Positions 57,930-64,000 of a DNA stretch of 64,000 nt are shown here, piece by piece. The notes under the pieces are model-generated. The model had not been told where the DNA came from. It ran no database searches and saw only the letters and a program-made list of their open reading frames with translations. Position 1 is the stretch's first letter; each line of letters starts with the position of its first letter. The translations under genes were made by a program, and so were the position numbers. The DNA is from Bradyrhizobium sp. AZCC 2262 (lineage in GTDB: Bacteria; Pseudomonadota; Alphaproteobacteria; Rhizobiales; Xanthobacteraceae): assembly GCF_036924535.1 (NCBI RefSeq), contig NZ_JAZHRT010000001.1, positions 3,596,001 to 3,660,000 on the forward strand, given 5' to 3'.

Positions 57930-58187
57930 GGGACCCTTGCTCCGACAACCGGCAGGACAGAATCGGGGGAACCTTCGCGGCTATCGAAACCGGATTGGGT
58001 TTCGGTCAGAAGTCGCGCTCAATCAAGGATTTAGAGCGAATTCAGGCGCGAGATCCCTGGAGCTCTGGACCCGCAATGCGGTTGAATTGGGTTCTTTTAC
58101 CACGGGAGCCCGGCAGCGCCAGTTTTTATGGCGTTTACGCCCGCCCCGCCCCTGGTCCGGGCGATTCGCGCCAGGACAGCGACCTTC

Positions 58188-58475
58188 TCACTTCTTGGCA
58201 GGCTTTGCAGAGGCTGTCGCCTGACGGTCCCGGGCGGCCGTCAATTCTGACTGGATTTTAGCCAGTTCGGCCGGCTTGATCGCCTCTTCGTTGCGCTCTG
58301 GAGGCAGGTCATGAACCGGCAGATAGCCGCCGGCTTCCTTCGGACGCTCGGGCGCGTCCGTCGGCAGGCCAACGCCCGGCATATCCGCGATCTGCGTCGA
58401 GCAGCCGCCGAGGGCCAATGCCGACGCAAACAGCGCGGCAATCGACCACAGCCTTATCGTCCGATTGACCGGCAT
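58188..58475 (-). CDS. Lipoprotein
   Basis: 95 residues from the ATG at 58475. The lipobox ALALGGC places the acylated Cys near residue 25. The mature part is short and polar (PTDAPERPKEAGGYLPVHDL, ending KIQSELTAARDRQ). It is divergent from phaC. Similar small Pro-rich lipoproteins occur in Bradyrhizobium next to phaC; function unknown. Confidence 0.8.
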   Translation of the reverse strand: MPVNRTIRLWSIAALFASALALGGCSTQIADMPGVGLPTDAPERPKEAGGYLPVHDLPPERNEEAIKPAELAKIQSELTAARDRQATASAKPAKK

Positions 58476-58760
58476 CCGTCCGGAAGTCCCCAACTACCTC
58501 TGCACCGCGCACGCATCTATGCGGTGGTACGAGCTTTGCAACGCCAAGCCGTCCCGCGGCGTTGATTTCGCTAGAACCGTTCAAACCATTGTCGCCCGAA
58601 ACGATTAAAGCCCAAAGAGCAAATGTGATCGGTGCGGCTGCAATGTGTGCAACTTGTGTGAACACGCAAACTTTATCGCAGTGCAACAGGGTTAACGCCA
58701 ACCCTCTTGTCATCAATCCACGCGGTGACGAACGCGAAATGAAGCTATAGTGTCCTTGAT

Positions 58761-60566
58761 ATGAGTGACGTCGACACCGAAACCCACGCTTCGAAGACCT
58801 TCAACGCCGAAGCCTTCGCCATGAACATCGCAAAAGCGATGGAAACGAGCGGCCAGGCGCTGGCGGCCTATCTCAAGCCGCGCGAGGACGGTGAGCCAAA
58901 GGACAAGCCGCCCAGCGAAATCGGCGAGGTCGTCAAGACCTTCACCAAGGTCGCGGAATACTGGCTCTCCGATAACGAGCGCGCCGCTGAGCTGCAGACC
59001 AAAATGGGTAAGGCCTATCTCGATCTCTGGGGCCAGGCCGCGCGCCGCATGGCCGGCGAAGCGGCCAAGCCTGCGATCGAGCCGTCGCCGCGCGACAAGC
59101 GTTTCAAGGATCCGGAGTGGAAATCGAACCAGTTCTTCGATTTCGTGCTGCAGCTCTATCTGCTCACCACGCAGTGGGCGCAAGAACTGGTGAAGAACGC
59201 CGAAGGCGTCGATCCGCACACCCGCAAAAAGGCCGAATTCTACGTTCAACAGATTACCAACGCGATCGCGCCGTCGAATTTCGTCTTCACCAATCCCGAA
59301 GTGCTGCGCGAGACGCTGGCCTCCAACGGCGACAACCTCGTGCGTGGCATGAAGATGCTTACCGAAGACATCGAGGCCGGCCACGGCACGCTGCGCATCC
59401 GCCAATCCGACCCGTCGAACCTCGTCGTCGGCATCAACATGGCGACGACGCCGGGCAAGGTGATCTTCCAGAACGAGCTGATGCAGCTCATTCAGTACAC
59501 GCCGACCACCGAGACGGTGCTGCGCACGCCGCTCCTGATCGTGCCGCCCTGGATCAACAAGTTCTACATTCTCGATCTCAAGCCGGAAAAATCCTACATC
59601 AAATGGTGCGTCGACCAGGGCATCACCGTGTTCGTGATCTCCTGGGTCAATCCCGACAAGGAACTCGGCAAGAAAACCTTCGACGACTACATGAAGGAAG
59701 GCCCACTCACCGCGATGGACATCATCGAAAAGGTGACGGGCGAGATGAAGGTCCATACCGCCGGCTACTGCGTCGGCGGCACGCTGCTCGCCTCGACGCT
59801 GGCCTGGCTCGCGGAGAAGCGGCGCCAGCGCGTGACGTCGGCGACGTTCTTTGCCGCGCAGGTCGACTTCACCCATGCCGGCGATCTGCTTGTCTTTGTC
59901 GATGAAGACCAGATCTCGGCGCTTGAGCGCGACATGCACGCAGCCGGCGTGCTCGAAGGCAGCAGGATGGCGATGGCCTTCAACATGCTGCGCTCCAATG
60001 ACCTGATCTGGTCGTATGTCGTCAGCAACTATCTGAAGGGAAACCCGCCCTCCGCCTTCGACCTGCTGCACTGGAACTCCGACGCCACGCGGATGCCGGC
60101 GGCCAACCATTCCTTCTACTTGCGCAACTGCTATCTGGAGAACCGGCTCTCCACCGGCAGCATGGTGCTCGACAACACGCTGCTCGACCTGTCGAAGGTC
60201 AAGGTGCCCGTCTACAATCTGGCGACCAAAGAGGATCACATCGCGCCGGCGGATTCGGTTCTCTACGGCTCGCAGTTCTTCGGCGGCCCGGTCAAATATG
60301 TGCTGTCCGGCTCCGGCCACATCGCCGGCGTGGTCAACCCGCCGGCCGGCGGCAAGTACCAGTACTGGACCAACGACAACATCAAGGACGTCACGCTCGC
60401 CGACTGGCTGAAGAGCGCGACCGAACACAAGGGTTCGTGGTGGCCCGACTGGCGGCAATGGCTGGAGAGCCTGGACGCCGAGCAAGTGCCCGCGCGCGCC
60501 GTCGGCTCCGAGGAGATGCCGCCGATCGAGGACGCGCCGGGCAGCTACGTCAAGGTCCGCGCGTAG
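58761..60566 (+). CDS. phaC: Class I poly(R)-hydroxyalkanoate synthase
   Basis: 601 residues, the usual class I length. The lipase-like box is GYCVGGTLLASTLAWLAEKR, with catalytic Cys near residue 336. DFTHAGDLLVFVDEDQ and VPVYNLATKEDHIAPADSVL (Asp), then SGHIAGVVNPPAGGKYQYWT (His) complete the triad. It polymerises (R)-3-hydroxyacyl-CoA on granules as a carbon reserve. No phaA/B/R gene is adjacent. Two GTGCAAC sites lie in the promoter region (58647 and 58681). Confidence 0.95.
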   Translation: MSDVDTETHASKTFNAEAFAMNIAKAMETSGQALAAYLKPREDGEPKDKPPSEIGEVVKTFTKVAEYWLSDNERAAELQTKMGKAYLDLWGQAARRMAGEAAKPAIEPSPRDKRFKDPEWKSNQFFDFVLQLYLLTTQWAQELVKNAEGVDPHTRKKAEFYVQQITNAIAPSNFVFTNPEVLRETLASNGDNLVRGMKMLTEDIEAGHGTLRIRQSDPSNLVVGINMATTPGKVIFQNELMQLIQYTPTTETVLRTPLLIVPPWINKFYILDLKPEKSYIKWCVDQGITVFVISWVNPDKELGKKTFDDYMKEGPLTAMDIIEKVTGEMKVHTAGYCVGGTLLASTLAWLAEKRRQRVTSATFFAAQVDFTHAGDLLVFVDEDQISALERDMHAAGVLEGSRMAMAFNMLRSNDLIWSYVVSNYLKGNPPSAFDLLHWNSDATRMPAANHSFYLRNCYLENRLSTGSMVLDNTLLDLSKVKVPVYNLATKEDHIAPADSVLYGSQFFGGPVKYVLSGSGHIAGVVNPPAGGKYQYWTNDNIKDVTLADWLKSATEHKGSWWPDWRQWLESLDAEQVPARAVGSEEMPPIEDAPGSYVKVRA

Positions 60567-60636
60567 CGCTGCCGCAGGCAGTTCGCTATAATCAATCGTC
60601 CCGTGCCGGGATTCGAACTCGAGTGAGGGGGAAACG

Positions 60637-61035
60637 ATGACGCGCGAATTGTTCTGGCTGACTCTGACCGTAATTTTGACCGGGCTGCTCTGGGTCCCCT
60701 ACATCCTCAACCGCTGTCAGGTACGCGGCCTCTCCGGCGCCATGGCCAACCCCTCGCGCAACGACAAGCCGCACGCCGACTGGGCCAACCGGCTGATGTT
60801 CGCGCACGACAACGCGATCGAAAACCTGATCATCTTCGCGCCGCTGGTCCTGATCCTCAACGCCATCGACTATTCGGACAAATGGACCGTGATGGCCTGC
60901 GCGGTATATTTCTGGGCCCGCGTCGCCCATCTGATCGTCTACACGCTCGGCCTGCCGGTGTTCCGTACGCTGGCCTTCACCGTCGGCTTCCTGGCGCAAG
61001 CCGTGCTCGCGCTGGCGATCTTCCAGGTGCTGTAA
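60637..61035 (+). CDS. MAPEG-family membrane protein
   Basis: 132 residues with four transmembrane helices. The MAPEG pattern includes MTRELFWLTLTVILTGLLWV, RLMFAHDNAIENLIIFAPLV (with the conserved E-N) and YFWARVAHLIVYTLGLPVFR. Eukaryotic members are glutathione-dependent; bacterial ones are of unknown role. GAGGGGGAAACG precedes the ATG. Confidence 0.88.
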   Translation: MTRELFWLTLTVILTGLLWVPYILNRCQVRGLSGAMANPSRNDKPHADWANRLMFAHDNAIENLIIFAPLVLILNAIDYSDKWTVMACAVYFWARVAHLIVYTLGLPVFRTLAFTVGFLAQAVLALAIFQVL

Positions 61036-61054
61036 GCTCGGCCGAACCCTCGGC

Positions 61055-62254
61055 TCAGCTCGCGGCGATCCGCCGGATGGGCGGACGGTGGCGGCTGAGC
61101 CAATACAGCATCAGCAGAGCAGCGCTCGCACATAGCATGCCGAAACCAAGCAGGGCGTTGCTTCCAAAATTCGACAGCAGGCCGACGAGAATTGGCGGCG
61201 AAGCTGCGGAGATGAGATTAAGTGGCAACGCGATGCGCGAAGTTGCCTTGGCAAATTCGGCGTTGTCGTAGAATACCAGTGGAATGGTCGCACGCGCGAC
61301 CGCAAGCGCACCGCTGCCGAGGCCATACAGCAGAATGAAGGTGGCGATCATCCAGTGCGATCCGCCGCCGATCATCAGAAGAAGTATTGCCACGACAAGG
61401 GTTGAGGCGGCGATTAGCGCCGTCGTGATCCCATCCCACCGCCCACCACCGAGAAAATCGAGACCGCGGGCGCTAACCTGAATCACGCCCAGCATCGAAC
61501 CGAAGGTGACGGCCTGCGTCGGCGACAGGCCCTCCGCTTTCAGGAGCTCGATCATCGTGGCGCCGAATCCGAAGGTGACGAAAGCGCACAATACGGTCGC
61601 CGATACGATCAGGTAGAACGTGCTTTTCCGGACGATGTGGGGCTCGCCAGGCAAACCCAACGAACCGACATCCTCTTTCCGCTCGGTGCGACGCGGCAAT
61701 CCGAACGCGTAGAGCGGCAGACAGACCAGAACCATCAGCCCGGCATAGACAAGACAGGTGCCACGCCAGCCCATCGCATCCGAGAGAAACGAGGTGGTCG
61801 GCCAGAAAACGCTGCTGGCCAGCCCCGTCACCAGCATCAGAGCGCCGATCGCACGCCTGCGGCCCGCAATCTCATTGAGCAGGATGTAGGTGGCGGTGGC
61901 CAATGTCGCGCTGCCGGCCGTACCGAGGATGACCCATGCTGCGAAGAACGACGCGGGGCCGGTCGAACTGGACAGCAGAACGAAGCCCGGCGCGGCGACA
62001 AAGGTGCCGGCGATCATCACACGCCGTGCCCCAAACCGGATGAATGCCTTGGCCAGAACGGGCGCGGACAAACCCGTAGCCACATAGAAGATCGAATTGC
62101 CGGCGAACACAGCCGAGATGTCCATGCCGAGATCAGCGGCGACTTGCCGACCCACGACGGCTAGAAGGCCGACCGTGCCCCATCCAATGACCTGCCCGAT
62201 CGCAACGACAACAAGTACGCCGATGATTTTCTTGCCGGACTTCAAGGACCGCAT
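61055..62254 (-). CDS. MFS transporter
   Basis: 399 residues with twelve hydrophobic helices. The frame starts GVLVVVAIGQVIGWGTVGLL; loop 2-3 shows KAFIRFGARRVMIAGTFVAA, and the middle loop is charged (PRRTERKEDVGSLG). This looks like an MFS_1 permease of the oxalate/formate or CynX-like type. Divergent from nothing and convergent with the MAPEG gene; substrate unknown. Confidence 0.85.
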   Translation of the reverse strand: MRSLKSGKKIIGVLVVVAIGQVIGWGTVGLLAVVGRQVAADLGMDISAVFAGNSIFYVATGLSAPVLAKAFIRFGARRVMIAGTFVAAPGFVLLSSSTGPASFFAAWVILGTAGSATLATATYILLNEIAGRRRAIGALMLVTGLASSVFWPTTSFLSDAMGWRGTCLVYAGLMVLVCLPLYAFGLPRRTERKEDVGSLGLPGEPHIVRKSTFYLIVSATVLCAFVTFGFGATMIELLKAEGLSPTQAVTFGSMLGVIQVSARGLDFLGGGRWDGITTALIAASTLVVAILLLMIGGGSHWMIATFILLYGLGSGALAVARATIPLVFYDNAEFAKATSRIALPLNLISAASPPILVGLLSNFGSNALLGFGMLCASAALLMLYWLSRHRPPIRRIAAS

Positions 62255-62287
62255 CTTTCTTCGCCAGCCGCGATGCCCAACCGGGCG

Positions 62288-62881
62288 TCAGCGGCTCTTC
62301 CTGGCCACGACGAACAGCATCGTGGCCCATTGATTGTCGAAACCTATGACTTCGCCGGTTTCGATCTCCAGCGAGTCCCATTTGCCCGCCTCGGCATAGG
62401 TCGCACGCAGCCAGTCCGACGACGGATAGTTGTAGTAGCGATTGAGCGTGTCGCGGCCGTCGCCATCGCCTTCCTTGTAACTGGCATAGAAGACGCCCTC
62501 GGCCTTCAGCGCACGCCAGATCCGCGCGAGGACATCCGCGAGCTCCGTCCTCGGCACATGCAACAGGCAGGCGTTGGCCCAAACAGCATCATAGGCCCCG
62601 ACCTCGTCGAGGTCATGAAACAGCAGCGTCTCGACCGTGCGGCCGAGATGCTTTGACGCGACGCCAGCCATTTCCGGCGAGCCATCGGTTGCGCGAACTT
62701 CGAACCCCCGCGCCAGCATTTCCGCGGTGTCGCCGCCGGCGCCGCAGCCGAGTTCGAGAATGGAAGCGCCCGGCGGAAGCTGCGCCAGAAACGCCATCAG
62801 CCGTGCCTGGCGCGAGGTGAACGTACGCTTGGCATAGGCCTCGGCGTTGCCGCGGTAGAATTGCAACGTCGCTTCGTCCAC
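62288..62881 (-). CDS. Class I SAM-dependent methyltransferase
   Basis: 197 residues. SAM motif I is ASILELGCGAGGDTAEMLAR (about 36-55), followed by FEVRATDGSPEMAGVASK (motif II) and YDAVWANACLLHVPRTELAD (motif post-I). The N-terminal FYRGNAEAYAKRTF resembles methyltransferase 11/tellurite-type enzymes. Substrate unknown. Confidence 0.9.
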   Translation of the reverse strand: MDEATLQFYRGNAEAYAKRTFTSRQARLMAFLAQLPPGASILELGCGAGGDTAEMLARGFEVRATDGSPEMAGVASKHLGRTVETLLFHDLDEVGAYDAVWANACLLHVPRTELADVLARIWRALKAEGVFYASYKEGDGDGRDTLNRYYNYPSSDWLRATYAEAGKWDSLEIETGEVIGFDNQWATMLFVVARKSR

Positions 62882-62919
62882 CTGTCGCCCCTCTCTCCCC
62901 TGCGGAAATGCCGTGTCAG

Positions 62920-63900
62920 TTACTTGTCGGCCAGGCCCAGCATCAGCCGCATATTCTGCACAGCTGCGCCCGACGCGCCCTTGCCGAGATTGTCGAGCCG
63001 CGCGACCAGCACCGCCTGACGATGTTTTTCGCTGGCAAAGACGTAAAGCTCGAGCTTGTTGGTCTCGTTGAGCGCCTCGGGCTCGAGCTTCCCGCCTTTG
63101 GATGCCGCGTTCTCGATCGGCATGACGGAGACGTAGGTGCTGCCGGCGTAGCGCTTGGCCAGCGCCGCGTGCAGGTCGGCTCCGCTGGGTTTGCCCGTCA
63201 GCGTGTCGAGATGCAGCGGCACCGAGACCAGCATGCCCTGCCGATAATTGCCGACCGACGGCACGAAGATCGGCCGCCGCGTCAGTTTTGAGTAAAGCTG
63301 CGTCTCCGGCAGATGCTTGTGCTCGAAGCCGAGGCCGTACAATTCGAAAGACGGCGCGCTGCCGTCCTCAAAACTCGCGATCATCGACTTGCCGCCGCCC
63401 GAATAGCCGCTCACCGCATTGATGGTGACGGGATAGTCCGCCGGCACGAGACCGGCATCGACGAGCGGCCGCAGCAGCGCAATGCCGCCGGTCGGATAAC
63501 AGCCGGGATTGGAGACCTTGCGCGCGGTCCGTATCTTGTCGGCTTGATCAGGCGTCAGTTCCGGAAAGCCGTACGTCCAGTCGCTGGCCACTCGAAAAGC
63601 CGTCGACGCATCGAGCACCTTGGGAGCGGAAGCGCCCATGCTGTCGATCAAGGCCACGGTTTCCTTGGCGGCATCGTCAGGCAGGCAGAGGATGACGAGA
63701 TCCACCTCCTCCATCAGCGCGCGCTTGGCGCCGGCATCCTTGCGCTTCTCCTCGGCAATGCTTTTCACGACGACGTCGTTCTGCAGCCGAAGCTGCTCGG
63801 CAATGCCGAGGCCCGTGGTTCCGGACGCGCCGTCCACGAACACGGCGGGCTTGGTCGCGGCGCCGGCGGTTTTCGGCTGATGGCTGTCGGTGAGGGTCAT
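62920..63900 (-). CDS. argC: N-acetyl-gamma-glutamyl-phosphate reductase, type 2
   Basis: 326 residues. NADP motif VFVDGASGTTGLGIAEQLRL (about 20-39), the catalytic Cys in KVSNPGCYPTGGIALLRPLV, and the His in GYSGGGKSM ... GLGFEHKHLPE. The short type 2 form has the typical length of about 310-330 residues. It reduces N-acetyl-glutamyl phosphate in arginine synthesis. The ATG overlaps the stop of an upstream gene (ATGA). Confidence 0.93.
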   Translation of the reverse strand: MTLTDSHQPKTAGAATKPAVFVDGASGTTGLGIAEQLRLQNDVVVKSIAEEKRKDAGAKRALMEEVDLVILCLPDDAAKETVALIDSMGASAPKVLDASTAFRVASDWTYGFPELTPDQADKIRTARKVSNPGCYPTGGIALLRPLVDAGLVPADYPVTINAVSGYSGGGKSMIASFEDGSAPSFELYGLGFEHKHLPETQLYSKLTRRPIFVPSVGNYRQGMLVSVPLHLDTLTGKPSGADLHAALAKRYAGSTYVSVMPIENAASKGGKLEPEALNETNKLELYVFASEKHRQAVLVARLDNLGKGASGAAVQNMRLMLGLADK

Positions 63901-64000
63901 GGCACGGTCCTTTCGATCTGGTTCGTTTCGTTGGCAAAGGCCTGTTCGCTTGCAAAGACGTTGGGCCGCGCTTGCTTCATCAAATGCGCGATCTGCTGCG
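63897..64000 (-). CDS. C-terminus of the gene upstream of argC (partial)
   Basis: The window ends inside this gene; only the last 33 residues or so (IAHLMKQARPNVFASEQAFA then NETNQIERTVP) are visible. The stop overlaps the argC start (ATGA), which supports the frame and implies an operon. The fragment is too short to identify. Confidence 0.45.
   Translation of the reverse strand, partial: QQIAHLMKQARPNVFASEQAFANETNQIERTVP

Noticed and set aside
58713..60485. 590-codon frame antisense to phaC
   Set aside because: It is a shadow created by GC codon bias over a clearly functional PHA synthase; no ribosome site or domain.
60597..60630. tRNA-like T-arm sequence near GGGATTCGAACTCG
   Set aside because: Only the T-loop resembles a tRNA; the T-stem does not pair and no acceptor, D or anticodon arm can be built.
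1..64000. CRISPR arrays, rRNA operons, IS transposases
   Set aside because: No regularly spaced repeats, no rRNA-like sequence and no transposase frame or terminal inverted repeats were seen.

Overview
The window reads as chromosomal DNA of a GC-rich alphaproteobacterium, most likely Bradyrhizobium or a close relative. The clues are a class I polyhydroxyalkanoate synthase, a 188-residue EF-P with its lysylation enzymes, two perfect EcfG-type stress promoters (GGAAC-N16-CGTT), many tiny membrane proteins, and large palindromic intergenic repeats of the kind seen in rhizobial genomes. The genus assignment is inference, since no search was run.

Layout. (1) 1-6349: a divergent catabolic cluster. 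Three leftward hydrolase genes (amidohydrolase, cyclase/formamidase-like, FAH family) face a rightward nitrate/taurine-type ABC importer with a GntR regulator inside its operon. (2) 6350-7627: small genes and a secreted CAP protein. (3) 7694-18241: a 10.5 kb integrated element in tRNA-Pro(UGG), with 65-bp perfect direct repeats, a tyrosine integrase, an AlpA-like regulator, a RepA-like helicase beside iteron-like repeats, and a tightly coupled leftward operon. That operon holds a P27-type small terminase and an HK97-type prohead protease, but I see no large terminase, portal, capsid or tail gene. It looks like a phage satellite or a reduced prophage. (4) 18346-29153: DUF192, double cold-shock and Sir2 proteins, then a run of very small genes (Flp pilin, HU, ABM monooxygenase, glyoxalase, GST, PilZ), tRNA-Glu, and two EcfG-type promoters. 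(5) 29146-33596: M20-type amidohydrolase, MFS transporter, PrsW-like protease, HdeD-like protein. (6) 33717-35065: a DAHP synthase gene preceded by a complete ribosome-mediated attenuator whose leader peptide contains Phe-Trp-Tyr-Phe. (7) 35306-48297: orphan TAXI receptor, solo LanC-like protein, a TonB-receptor fragment, two frameshifted genes, the epmB-epmA-efp module, cell-wall enzymes (M23, MltB-like) and a C13 peptidase. (8) 48823-64000: mostly housekeeping (SDR, recJ, a soluble chemoreceptor-like protein, HAD, glpX, hom, aminotransferase, phaC, MAPEG, MFS, methyltransferase, argC).

How the genes fit together. The first cluster imports and opens an unidentified cyclic or amide compound. 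The epmB-epmA pair makes and attaches beta-lysine to the EF-P encoded next door. Aminotransferase-hom is a leftward amino-acid pair. The aroG leader would tie entry into the shikimate pathway to the supply of charged aromatic tRNAs. In the element, the AlpA-like protein, helicase and iterons form a plausible excision/replication module, while the small terminase and protease could interfere with or borrow a helper phage's packaging and head assembly.

The strongest items for follow-up are the aroG attenuator, the satellite-like element with its paired arm-type repeats and iterons, the EcfG promoter followed by a candidate small RNA, and several gene remnants that six-frame translation alone would hide.
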